From the NCBI GenBank assembly GCA_023055425.1, contig JALGPY010000003.1, positions 69,672,991 to 69,736,990 on the forward strand: 64,000 bases of DNA. Direction: 5' to 3'. The notes beneath the pieces were generated by a model. It worked only from the letters and a program-made list of their open reading frames with translations, had not been told where the DNA came from and did no database searches. This DNA is from Linanthus parryae. Lineage: Eukaryota > Streptophyta > Magnoliopsida > Ericales > Polemoniaceae. How positions within the stretch are numbered: the first letter of the stretch is position 1; every line of letters starts with the position of its first letter. The translations under genes and the position numbers were made by a program. Positions 12,521 through 23,460 of the stretch are shown here, one piece after another.

Positions 12521-13138
12521 TTAAAAAGCATTGTTCTGAGATATCTGAAAGAGCATCTTTGGTTTGGAATCAAAATAGTTTACCATTACCTCAATTATAT
12601 TCTCAAAACTTTCGTCATGCTTGGCCATGAAGCAAAGGTTGGCATGTTCTTCTTCAGATTCATATTCACTTGAGCTATCTGAATCACTCCATGAAGCTAT
12701 CATAGCTTTCTTTCCTCTGTCATGGTCTTTCTTTTGAAAGCTCTTGCTTTTCTTGTGTGGAAAATCTCTTATCAAATGTCCTGCATCACCACATTCAAAG
12801 CAGTTCATAACCTTTGATTTATTTTGAGAAGAAGACTTACCTTTGTAGTCCTTGCTACTGGATGGTCTATGTGTTTCTCTGTTGAAGTCTCTGTTTCCAA
12901 AGTTTTTCTTCATTTTGAGTATTCTTGTCAAGGCTTTGGAAATCAAAGCAAATGGATCTTCATCATCACCATCCTCAGTTTCAAGGCTTTGAGTTCTCTC
13001 ATTTTCTTTGGCTTTGAAAGCTAAGTTCTTGACACTTTCTGGGAGCTCTCCATCAGCTTCATTCATATATATTTCATGTGTCAGAAGCTTCCCTTGTGGG
13101 TCATCAAGTTGTAAGTTGCGAGATCTGAGCTTCTTCAA
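12521..13138 (-). pseudogene. Element A gag: first zinc knuckle
   Basis: Continuation of gag with PQGKLLTHEIYMNEADGEL, then a basic Ser-rich stretch and the knuckle CFECGDAGHLIRDF, in which the final Cys of CX2CX4HX4C is Phe (Cys in element B). An acidic Ser-rich tail (SDSDSSSEYESEEEH) follows. Nucleocapsid-like RNA binding is the family role. Confidence 0.85.
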
Positions 13139-13148
13139 TTGATGTGGT

Positions 13149-13715
13149 CTATGGTTCCCACTTTGCTTTTGGAAGACTTCTTAGTATCTTCCTCACCTTT
13201 TCTTCATTGGAAAAATGTTTTCCCCGTGAATCAAGGTTGTTAACAATTTCTGTGAACCTCTTGAACATATCTCTGATAGAATCATCTGCATTCATCTTAA
13301 ACAACTCATATTGCCTGAGATAGATGTTGATCTTGGTTTGCTTCACTTGACTGGTTCCTTCAAAAGTTACCACAAGTTTATCCCATATTTCTTTGGCAGT
13401 AGTGCAGCCTGAAATCCTGTTAAATTCATTTGTACTGAAAGCACAATATAACATGTTAATAGCTTTGTATTTCTAAGAGAATTGCTCTAATTCAGAAGAA
13501 GGGAGTATATGTTCAGATTTGGCAGTTCTAATCCTATATTTCTCTGTGTAGAAAGTGTGAGGTCCATTCTGAATAATGGTCCAAAGCTCTATGTCCGGAT
13601 CAATGATGAACAACTTCATTAAAGCTTTCCAGTGAGCAAAATTTTCTCCACATAATAGAGGAGGTCTGTTAGCTGCTCTTCCTTGTGAGAAACCACCATC
13701 ACCTGCAGTACTCAT
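13149..13715 (-). pseudogene. Element A gag: UBN2 capsid domain
   Basis: The probable start is the ATG at 13715, 36 bases inside the PBS, giving MSTAGDGGFSQGRAANRPPL, the same start as in element B (50612). The capsid-like domain has WKALMKLFIIDPDIELW, then after a stop at about 13472 EIWDKLVVTFEGTSQVKQTK, ELFKMNADDSIRDMFKRFT and SNEEKVRKILRSLPKAKWEP. This is UBN2 (gag-polypeptide of LTR copia-type). It ends in a stop at 13149 where element B continues KTT. Confidence 0.88.
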
Positions 13716-13750
13716 GATCACCAGATGGTTAAATCTATACAATGATACAA

Positions 13751-13762
13751 GATCTGATACCA
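13751..13762 (-). other. Element A primer-binding site
   Basis: TGGTATCAGATC on the minus strand, two bases inside the 5' LTR end. Initiator tRNA-Met type. Confidence 0.88.
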
Positions 13763-13764
13763 AT

Positions 13765-15071
13765 TGAAAGTGTGACTGTGGAGGTGGAAATGCAGCTTAG
13801 ATACTCTAGAAGGGGGGGGGGGTTGAATAGAGTATGCCAACTTTTTGCAAAACTTTCTAGAAGGATGAGATCTTGTGAAAACTAGTGCATTTGAAGGACT
13901 TGAAAACTGGTTCAAGCCTTTGAAAGAGATACAGTTTGCAAATAAGCAGACAAGCCTCTTTCAAGGCCTTGAAAAGAGTTTCAAACCCTTGAAAAACAGA
14001 CAGTTTTTGTGTGCTGCAAAAACTATATAAATGAATGAACTGTAAATCCAAGAGACAAGTGATTTATAGAGTTCAGTCCACTTGGACCTACGTCTCTACC
14101 TCATGGATTAGATTCCTGCAGGATTTTCAACTCAATTCTTATTAATCAAAAGCTAAGCCCTAGATCTCAAGAACAGAGAATTGCCTTACTCTGTTACAAC
14201 TTGTGGTTCTTCTTAACCTATCTAGTACCTGCTCTAGCTAAATGATTAAATAATAATTCTCTATTGTTCACTTTGAACAACCCTTGAGAATGGAGATAGA
14301 GAAGTTACAAAAATGATCTACAAATAAAGCACAATACAGAAGAACACTTAGTGTGTTGAAACTGTAGTGAAGTATGCAGTGATCTTCTATGAATGGATTG
14401 GAAGATTGATGAACTTCTTTAATGCTTTTCAATCCAGAACACTTTCTCTCTTTTTGCCCGTTGAGTGTTCTCTCTTTTTGCTTCAGAATTGAGCTCTATT
14501 TAAACTACAAACAGCTCTGAATGTCTTCCCAGATTTTTAGCAACAAATCTCCTATTTTTTAGGCAACAGACTTTGACTCTTTGACAATCTTCTCCAACGA
14601 TTAAGCGATCACAATCTTCAGAGATAATGTCGTGATCTTGAATTTGAATAGGTTGAGAAGCTGTCAAGTTATTCAGATCAAACACAGAATCATCTTCTTG
14701 ATTATTTCCTTCGCTGCATAAGTCAGATTAGGTAACAATTTCTGCAAACTTAGGAAATAAAATCTCCTGCAAACACAAAGTCAAATAGATGATATACTAT
14801 GTTCAAACGAGTTAGAATGCTTTGTCTTTCATCATCAAATAACAGTAAATCAAGCACATGAAGGATAGAAAGGAAATCAACTCAGGAGAGTTTGCAGAAA
14901 ACTCCCCTTGAGATTCTTCATACAGCTTAAGCTGTTTCAAGGCTTTGAATCCAGTTTCAAGGCCTTGAAAATAGCTTTCAAGCCTTTGAGAACTGATTCA
15001 AGGCTTTGAAAGCTGGTTCAAGGCCTTGAAATAGTCTGACTATTCCAAGCCTTGCACAACCTGGTCTTATA
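13765..15071 (-). repeat. Element A 5' LTR
   Basis: 1307 bp, closely matching 5289-6580. The last two + strand bases are TA where the other LTR has CA. Palindrome copies start at 13891, 13911, 13960 and 13980, and a run of five starts at 14936, 14956, 14977, 14997 and 15017. The conserved end motif (G-tract then ttgaata on the + strand) is at about 13810. Confidence 0.95.
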
Positions 15072-15370
15072 GTGTATATCTCATCATCATAGGTATTTTA
15101 TACTAGATGAGAATCTCACATTTGGAGAAATGTGAAGGATCTCAAGAGTTCTAGACAATTGAAGAAGGAAGAGATACACCTACATGTGGGGCAATGAAGA
15201 AAGAGTTGTTGGATTAACCATGAAAACTAAGTTTCTTGTATGGAAAAGAAAAATTTTCTATCAGAATAAAGGACAAATGTTGTTCCATTTATTTTGGTGA
15301 TATGCATTATAGTAATTTACTTTTGTATGATAGATTGCATATCCTTGATCATAGTAATTCCATCTATAAC
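15072..15370 (+). pseudogene. Copia copy 2, protease / pre-integrase part
   Basis: Resumes copy 2 after element A. It matches 1320-1680 of copy 1: the SHIWRNVKDLKSSRQLKKEEI-like region, then cctatttattttggtgatatgc. Cut at 15370 by the gypsy LARD (TSD ataac/ataaa) and resumed at 22264. Confidence 0.8.
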
Positions 15371-17021
15371 TGACACGATTTCTTACGTGTTACCGCAAGT
15401 GTACGGTTCAAGTAATATACGGTAGTATTTCAACCAGAGTTATCGATCCCACGAGGATAGTCTTGAGATTATTTAATTAGTTGTTAACTTAGAGTACTGT
15501 AACAGGAGGAAGAATTGTGATTAACTAAGGCGTTACCCACAAAATAGTGTCTAGAATGAAATAATCAAACTAAACTACTATTTTGTATTTTTATTTAATG
15601 AGAACAATATAGAGAAACTAGGCAATCTCTAGATCACCTAGGGCTGTAGACGATTTTCGGATTAGCTATGTAACACATTAACCCTATTCTAGTTAAGCCG
15701 GGTAATGGTACTGACAATCTTCTATCGGTCTCATGTCGTTCTACGTCACGGTTTAGTTGGTGTCCTGTCGGTCCACCTACATCCACCGGTCTGTCCTAGT
15801 AGGCTAATGACCTGCAGGACAACACGTCCTATCGGTCCTCCGTTGCACGAAACAGTCGAATCTCACCTACCAAATCTACCCACTACGGCCAATCCTACAC
15901 ACTTCTCTTCTAAGGCTCAGTGATAGAGGATTGTTGTTCATATATCATCACAACTAGGTCTAAGTCACTTTCACGCACTCTCTAGCTAAATAACAAGTCC
16001 GGTTAATTAATCCATTCTTGCCAAGGATTAAACAGAGCATATGAACAATTAGCTAAAATGACATTAACATTAAGCAAGATTACAATCTAGGAAGACCACA
16101 TGATTTCGATGAATATCAATACCTTGCATAGCCTTGTCAATAGACTACGCTCATTAACAAGTTCATGAAATCAAACTTCATCCAATAGATCAAATCCAAA
16201 AGCATGAGACAAGTCTAAAATGCGGAAAACATAATGTCTACATAAATCCTAGGATCTCTAGAGAAGCCCAGCAAAACATCTAGCTACTAATTGAAATCGT
16301 AGCAAAACAACAAAGTTTTTCCATATAAGTGATTAAAAGAGGGAAGAATAAATCAAACGTTGAATCGAAGCTTCCGCGTCGTCCCCTTCGTCCTCCTCCT
16401 TGCCTCGTGATGTGTGAATAGTGTAGAATGATGGTTTTCAGCAAATCCGGTCATAAGTATTCAATATTTGCGTTTTAAATCCAAAAGTATGCTCCAGCGT
16501 CATACCATTTCGGGCCGAAATGAGGGCATTTCGGGCCGAAATGCATTTCGTGCGAAATAGTACACTGACTTCTCCAGGCCATAACTTCTTCGTCCGATCT
16601 CCGATTAAGCTCTGTGACCTATAGTTGGAAAGCTCATTGAGTCTAATTTCATATGGCAATTGTCTTACTCCCAAATTCATTGTTAAAATCCAGATATAAT
16701 TTCATTAGTGCAGACTGGTCATCCTAGCTCCTCCAACTTAGCTTCTCTTCACTCCACTTGAGCTCCCGTTATTTCCGAAGTTCTTTCCATGCCTCCTATC
16801 AACCGATTAGCATATGTTCTTGTCAAGACATCATGAACAAACATACCAAGCGACCATATTTGACAAATAACAACTAAATATGCATAGAAACACCCGGACT
16901 AACAATAAAGCGCATATGAAGCAACAAGTGATAAAGTGCATCATATTCTATAACATTAGGCTCAAATCTCTCGTGATAATGTGGAAAATGATAATAATAT
17001 AGCTCCTAAAAAGCGCTATCA
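15371..17021 (-). repeat. LARD 3' LTR (left)
   Basis: 1651 bp; on the minus strand it starts TGATAGCGC and ends CGTGTCA. It holds two CATTTCGGGCCGAAATG palindromes starting at 16506 and 16527. Confidence 0.93.
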
Positions 17022-17034
17022 AATTCCCCCACAC
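17022..17034 (-). other. LARD polypurine tract
   Basis: GTGTGGGGGAATT on the minus strand, directly before the LTR start TGATAG. Confidence 0.85.
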
Positions 17035-19507
17035 TACCTTCTTGCTCGTCCCGAGCAACAACTTATTTCAGCCTCCAATGAGTTACATCTATCTTTACTA
17101 ACCATGTGACAGAAATGACTCACACACACGACTATGCAATCTACATGCTTTGTAAAATCCAACTCGATTATAATACAATGAAAAATTGAAACAAAACAAA
17201 TAGTTAAAATTGGGCAATCTCGAAAAGTGAACCGGCAAGTGATAAGGCTCTCATATTCCCTCGAAAATTCTATAACTTTGGTGATCGATAGACTTTGCGG
17301 CCTGTTTCGTTAGACAGAACGGGCACGAACACTTAAGACATTGCTTCCGCATACTCATCAAACGTATCCCTAGAACTTACCACCTGAGCTATTTATCCAC
17401 GGGTTAAAAAATTTGATGGCTTAGGACGGTTAGGAAAAGATATTTAGAAGCGTAGTACTAGACGTTATGATAAAACTCACTAAACCCGATTCTCACACTC
17501 CCTCTCCAAAATCCAAGGAACCCCACCGAATCTAACTACTCCGACCCTCATTCCCTCAATTTTGGTGCAACGCCGTTCTCGCGGCCACGGATGTGAAGAA
17601 CTGATCAAGATCCATAGCTAATCGCCCTGGTCTTCATGAATTTCAAGCTTGCTCCTTTATTTCTTTCACTTCCAATTTCTATTTTTTTTTTTCTTTTTTT
17701 TTTCTTTTCTACATAACAAATCCCATGGAGCCAAGAATAATGATTGTAATATCCGAGGAGATCAATCCGTCGAAGCAAATAACATAGGGGTGGAACATGT
17801 CAAATCAATGATGTAATCAAAATAAATGTCGACACCCCCACACTCGATGTAAACCATATCAAAACTCGGTAGTCAAAGTAAAAACGTGATATTTCCAACC
17901 AATCCCCCTCATCAACTAAGATATAGAGAATATGAATGAAAAATCAAGCACGAATTCCTATAAGATCATTCAACCGCACCCCATATCATGCGGAAAGAAT
18001 ATCACGCACTACGGTTCTCCACTTGTGATCGTGGTGTAAGGACATGACTCACCGCCACACCGAAGTGTGCCGCCGTCTATAACATACCCTCACATTCCCT
18101 CAAAAGATGACATGTAAGACAATCAACTCAAGATGTATAATATCAGCTCACCCTCAACGAACCTCCCTAACTCAGCACCCTCTATCATGACGCATAGGAA
18201 AGGGTCATTCTAAAAAGTGATGAAAGTCACAAGGAAAGGCTTCCTAGCCTAGAGGTTGTGAATAAAAGGGATAAATGGATCAAACTGGGGTAACTAGTTG
18301 ACCTATAGGTTGGAGACGGGACGTGAGGCCCCCATAAAACATCACTCGCCCAGCTGTTCCGTTGCTACTACGAGGAGGGTTGACGACTACCTAAGTGACG
18401 GTGGTGTAGCGCTAGTAGGATAACTAGTATGAGAGGCAGCTAATCGCATTTATAATGTGCATTAGCCCTATAAGTTCTCCTACTCCAGATTCTCGAGTCT
18501 ACCTCACCTCAGGTCTTTATACTCCTAATGAATTTCTATCATTGAGCCCCCTCCACATTCACTCTCTTCGATTGCCATTTCTAAAAAAAATCAATTTTTA
18601 TAATTTTTTCAATTTTTCTACTTTTTTATTTTTTTTAATTTAATTTTCCTAACTCTATATGCTTGGACCAACTCAATTAACAAACAAATATGGGTAGGTG
18701 GACTCAATAAATAAAAGTGCAAACAATATATACAATGCAATAAAATAAACGTGCACATGCAACCCTAACTCTGACGCCTACGTGCGAACTCACTCACTAC
18801 ACTAAATGTGACGAGTCTATGCATGTTTAGGCGAGCAAAGATCTATGTAACCCCCCCCCCCCCCCCCCCCGCAAACTTGAGATAATAATTTTCCTCAATG
18901 AATTTAGAGAGTACCCCGAAGGAAACGATCCCCAAGTGCAAGAAGTGAAGAGAGAATAAATTGAGTGTTGCAGAGCATTTCGGGCCGAAATGGTCCCATT
19001 TCGGGCCGAAATGATTTTTCAAAAGCAAAAAAGATGGTCATTTTCATTTCGGGCTGAAATGGTGGCGAAATATTTCTAAGTGTTGGGAATTTTGGGCCGA
19101 AATGCCCTGGGACCTCACCTCTTTTTTCTTCATTTTTCTCCAATTTCCGGACTCCGAGGCGCATTCTACACCTCCAGAAGGGGAATCCAGCACCTATTCT
19201 TCCTCTTGCATTCCTGTTAACTCAATTCAAATGTCAGAACTCTCTCTTTCATCTCTCACAATAAAATATGGAGAACTCAAAAACACAAACTAAACAAAAT
19301 AGCAAATACCCTACTCTACATTAGGTTGCGTCCAAAGAAGCGATTGTGATTTAAGTTCGACAGCCTGACCCGGTTACCTCAATCGAAAAGGAAATTGGAG
19401 GTAGCTTTATCCCTCTACTTCTCTTCTTCCACAATCTCTTCTCCATAACTTCAAGTGCACCCCTGTGATGTGCGGATTGTGGCTAGTTAAGGAAGCTAAC
19501 CCCTTTC

Positions 19508-19813
19508 TTATTGCAACTGTTTTTTCTTGATCAACTTCCATGAAGTACTAATGGGCTCAAATGGATCACAGGCCATAAATTCATCCCCGTAGCAGCTCTG
19601 TGGTGCTAGATGCTCTTCAATTAACACATGCAATTTATCCACACCCCCACACTTGCTGATTTCCTCTATCGCAAAAGTCACAAGTGCTTCATCAACTTCA
19701 TCATCAGCACCCCACAAGCTCCAACTGTAGGTGTCATCCCAATCATGCCAAGGTTGTGAGATAATTGGAGGTTCCCTTGCACAAAGCATCACCTCCTCCC
19801 ATATTGGACACAC
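19508..19813 (-). CDS. Hypothetical 101-aa ORF in the LARD
   Basis: An acidic, Trp-rich ORF (WHDWDDTYSWSLWGADDEVDEA). It ends KLIKKKQLQ. It resembles no domain I recognise. It may be the remnant of a gag or accessory ORF carried by the parent element, or chance. The unusual composition (several Trp, few low-complexity runs) is the only reason to list it. Confidence 0.3.
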   Translation of the reverse strand: MCPIWEEVMLCAREPPIISQPWHDWDDTYSWSLWGADDEVDEALVTFAIEEISKCGGVDKLHVLIEEHLAPQSCYGDEFMACDPFEPISTSWKLIKKKQLQ

Positions 19814-20287
19814 AAGTCCACCCTAGTCTCAATCTGAATCTGAGTTCTCATAAGTGGAAAAGTACAGAACTGGTTCATGGACAGAGCATTCTTCGCTCGG
19901 ATCATGTACCTCCTCTTCAACGACTGTAGCTTGTGATGCAGATTCTCGCTCTCGCTCCATACTAGCTATATGTGTCCTTTACATCTCTTGGACAGCTGGT
20001 ATATAATGAGGTTCATCCAAATCTTCTTGTGATGGTGACCATAGAGGCTAAATTAAGGGCTCAATGTGTGGCAGAGGGTCCTCTTGAGGCTTTTGAATAC
20101 TTGATTCCCCTGCTGTTGATAGTTTCTCTAGTCATTCCTTTATCCTCTTCATCATCACCCTCACGTATTCCATACATATGGCTGAATCGTCTTGTGGCAC
20201 TCATTTAACCAAAGACAAAAACTTGGAGCACACTTGGATGTCATCCATAATACTGCGTTGTTCTGCCATAATCGCTGGTGAGTCTTA

Positions 20288-20488
20288 TTAGTGCTGATGA
20301 AGCGATGGTGGATCGAATATGCATGCGTCTTCATACTTGTAATCCTTCTTGCATTTATAGCACCATATCATTGAGCATGAGTCATCTGTGTGCCAAACTC
20401 TGCATCTAGCCCAATGGTAGGGGTAATCAGATATCTCCTCATAATCATCTCCGCTCTGCATGCTCATTATGTCTCTTCCTTCATGCAT
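20288..20488 (-). CDS. Hypothetical 66-aa Cys/Tyr-rich ORF in the LARD
   Basis: Lies about 110 bp inside the PBS, where a first ORF of the element would sit. It contains WARCRVWHTDDSC and MIWCYKCKKDYKYEDAC, so four Cys and nearby His that could form a small zinc site. No family recognised. Coding status is uncertain. Confidence 0.35.
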   Translation of the reverse strand: MHEGRDIMSMQSGDDYEEISDYPYHWARCRVWHTDDSCSMIWCYKCKKDYKYEDACIFDPPSLHQH

Positions 20489-20598
20489 TCCTGCAAAAAC
20501 AATCTCACAAGATACCCGTGAAGCACAGAGAAAGAAAAAAAAAACAAACCAAAATAAAAGTACTCTAAACTAACTCCTAAATTAATAATCTACCGTTG

Positions 20599-20616
20599 TC
20601 CCCGGCAACGGCGCCA
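20599..20616 (-). other. LARD primer-binding site (Tat/Athila type)
   Basis: On the minus strand TGGCGCCGTTGCCGGGGA, the tRNA-complementary site typical of Tat/Athila gypsy elements (tRNA-Asp type, as generally reported). Six bases separate it from the LTR. Confidence 0.92.
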
Positions 20617-20622
20617 AAAACT

Positions 20623-22263
20623 CAACACGGTTTCTTACGTGTTACCGCAAGTGCACGGTTCAAGTAATATAGGGTAGTATTTCAACATTGAGTTATCAAT
20701 TCCATGAGGACACTCTTGAGATAATTTAATTAGTTGTTAACTTCGAGTATTGTAATAGGAGCAAGAATTGTGATTAACTAAGGCGTCACCCACAAACAAG
20801 TTACTAGAATGAAATAAACAAACTAAACTACTATTTTGTATTTTTATTTACTGAAAAAAATATACAGAAACTAGGAAATCTCTAGATCACCTAGGGTTGT
20901 AGACGATTTCGGGATTAGCTATGTAACATGTTAACCCTATTCTAGTTAAGCTGGGTAATGGTACTGACAATCTCCTATCGATCTCATGTCATTGTACGTC
21001 ACGATTTACTTGGTGTCCTGTCAGTCCACCTACATCTACCATTCTGTTTTAGTAGGCTAACGACCTGCATTGCAACGCATCCTATCGGTCCACCGTTGCA
21101 CGAAACAGTCGAATCTCACCTACCGAATCTACCCACTAAGGCCAATCCTACACACTTCTCTTCTCTATCTCAGTGATACATGATTGTTTCTCATATCTCA
21201 TCACAACTAGGTCTAAGTCGCTTTCACGCACTCGCTTGCTAAATAACAGGCGGTTAATTACTCCATTCTTGCCAAGGATTAAACATAGCATATGATCAAT
21301 TAGCTAAAATGACATTAACATTAATCAAGATAACCATCTAGGAAGAACACATTATTTCGATGAATATCAATTCCGTACATAGCCGCGTCAATATACTACG
21401 CTCATTAAAAAGTTCATGAAATCAAATTTCATCCAAAAGATCAAATACAAAAGCATGAGACAAGTCTAAAATCCGAAAAACATAACGTCTACATAAACCC
21501 TAGGCTCTCTAGCGAAGCCTAGAAAAATGTCTAGCTACTGAAATCGTAGAAAAACAACAAAGTTTCTCCATATAAGTGATTAAAAGAGGGAAGAAGAAAT
21601 CAAATGTTAAAATCGAAGCTTCGGCGTCGTCCCCTTCGTCTTCCTCCTTGCCTCGTGATGTGTGAAAGGTGTAGAGTGATGGTTTTCAGCCCCCTATGTC
21701 GTCCCTAGGTCAAATCCCGTCATAATTCTTCAATATTTAAGTTTTAACCCAAAAGTATGTTGCGGCGTCAGACCATTTCGGGCCGAAATGTGCGAAATAG
21801 TACTCTGACTTCTCCAAGCCATAACTTCTTCGTCCGATCTCCTATTAAGCTCTATGACTTATAGTTGGACAGCTCCTTGAGTCAATTTTCATATGAAACC
21901 GGTCTCACTCCCAAATTCAATGTAAAACTCCAGATATCATCAAATTAGTGCAGGTTGGTCACCTTAGCTCCTCCAACTTAGCTTCTCTTCACTCCACTTG
22001 AGCTCCCGTTGTTTCCGAAGTTCGTTCCATGCCTCCTATCAGCCGATTAGCATCCGTTCCTGTCAAGACAACATGAACAAACATACCAAGCGATCATATT
22101 TGACAAAGAACAACTAAATATGCATAGAAACGCCCAGACTAACAATAAATCGCATATGAGGCAACAAGTGATAAAACGCATCATATGCTCTAACATTAGG
22201 CTCAAATATCTCGTGAAAATGTGGAAAATTACAATAATATATGGTTCCTAAAAGGCTCTATCA
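20623..22263 (-). repeat. LARD 5' LTR (right)
   Basis: 1641 bp, matching the left LTR. It has one CATTTCGGGCCGAAATG palindrome (21774) where the left LTR has two, so this unit varies in copy number. Its terminal CA (minus strand) is mutated to TG. Confidence 0.92.
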
Positions 22264-23460
22264 ATAAAATTAATACCAAGAGGATTAAATATAATGATAT
22301 GAACCCCACTGTCTTTGACATTGTCGTTTAGACCACATGAATGAGAACACATTTCTAGGCTCCATGAGGATGGATTTCTAGACTCATTTGATTTTGAATC
22401 TTATGATACATGTGAGACTTATTTAATGGTAAATATGTGATCTTTTGGGACTCATACACACTGATGTTTGTGGACCACTAAGAACAAGTGCTATAAATGA
22501 TTTTCAGTACTTCACCACATGTACTGATGGCTTTAGTAGATGTGGATTTATGTATCTTATGAAGAAACAAATCAGAATCATTTGAAAAGTTCAAGGAATT
22601 CCAGAATGAATTAAAGTATACCATCTTGACAAAAGTATCAAAGATCTACGATATGATCGTGGAGGCGAGAGTACTTGAGCCAAGAATTTGACAAGCATCT
22701 AAAGGAGTGTAGGATATGATGCAAACTCACTCCACCTGGAACACCATTATTGAATGGCGTGCCCGAGAGGAGAAATCGGATCTTGTCTGACACGTATCGA
22801 CCCATGATGCCTCAAACAGATCTTCCAGCTTTCTTTCGGGGTCATGCTCTAATTACAACAATTTTTGCCCTTAACCATGTTCCATCTAAATCAGTTATGA
22901 AATAAACGCCATATGCGATATAGACTAGGAGGTGTCCTAGTATGTCATTCATAAATATTTGGGATTGTGAATTTTATTTAAAGCATTTATAGTCAGATAA
23001 ACTTGGACCCAAGTCGGATAATATATATTTCAGGATATCTTGAGGAAAAGAAATGATATTGTTTCTACAATCTAATCGAGAACAGAAGTGTTTGTTGCTC
23101 GAACCGCTGTGTTTCTAGGAAGATATTGTCTCTAAAAGAAATAGTGGGAGGACATTATAACTTAAAAGAATTCAAGAACCACAACAGAACACCGATCCTT
23201 CGATGGAACATGAGCAGGATCACAAGATTTTGTGAAGCAAACTTCTCAGGTAACGCAATAACCTCGTAGGTTAGATAATATACATCAAGGGGCTAGAGAA
23301 ATATGGTTTTCGCATATATAACCCGGTGACGTATTGCTCATGGATCAAAATGAGCCTATAACCTATAAGGTAGAAACGAGTGGTCCAGACTCTCAGTAAT
23401 GGCTTGGAGCCCTGAGATCCGAAATGGAATCCATGTATATCAACAAAGTATGAACTTTGG
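22264..23460 (+). pseudogene. Copia copy 2, integrase part
   Basis: Resumes copy 2 after the LARD with text aligned to 1690-2330 (caccatgaatgagaacacatttctaggctcc). Decayed integrase: FWDSYTLMFVDH, the RSDH-equivalent damaged, and cacctggaacaccatt (TPGTPL) before NGVPERRNR. Unlike copy 1 it keeps the end of the integrase (ALITTIFALNHVPSKSV-like, 22845-22900). Full of stops. Confidence 0.75.

Larger units (their letters stand above)
5289..15071 (-). mobile_element. Complete sirevirus-like Ty1/copia element A
   Basis: A 9783-bp element on the minus strand bounded by LTRs at 5289-6580 and 13765-15071. The 5-bp flanks are identical (gtgta at 5284-5288 and 15072-15076). On the minus strand the order is LTR, PBS, gag, protease, integrase, RT, RNase H, spacer, 3' ORF, PPT, LTR, which is the plan of the SIRE/Maximus (sirevirus) branch of copia. 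It sits in the protease region of copia copy 2, so it is younger than its host. Several stops and frameshifts make it non-autonomous. Confidence 0.95.
17035..20598 (-). other. LARD interior, non-coding
   Basis: About 3.6 kb without retrotransposon domains. It contains a 20-C tract (18851-18870), T-rich tracts (about 17682-17705 and 18590-18640), and a cluster of the CATTTCGGGCCGAAATG palindrome (18976, 18997, variants at 19045 and 19089). Two short minus-strand ORFs are listed separately. Confidence 0.8.
15371..22263 (-). mobile_element. Non-autonomous Ty3/gypsy-type element (LARD), minus strand
   Basis: 6893 bp with LTRs at 15371-17021 and 20623-22263, a PBS at 20599-20616, a PPT at 17022-17034, and a TSD of ataac (15366-15370) against ataaa (22264-22268). 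The PBS type is that of the Tat/Athila branch of Ty3/gypsy. The 3.6-kb interior encodes no recognisable gag or pol, so it must rely on proteins made elsewhere. It lies inside copia copy 2. Confidence 0.92.

Noticed and set aside
18843..19164. ORFs across the C tract of the LARD
   Set aside because: They translate the homopolymer and the palindromes; no domain.
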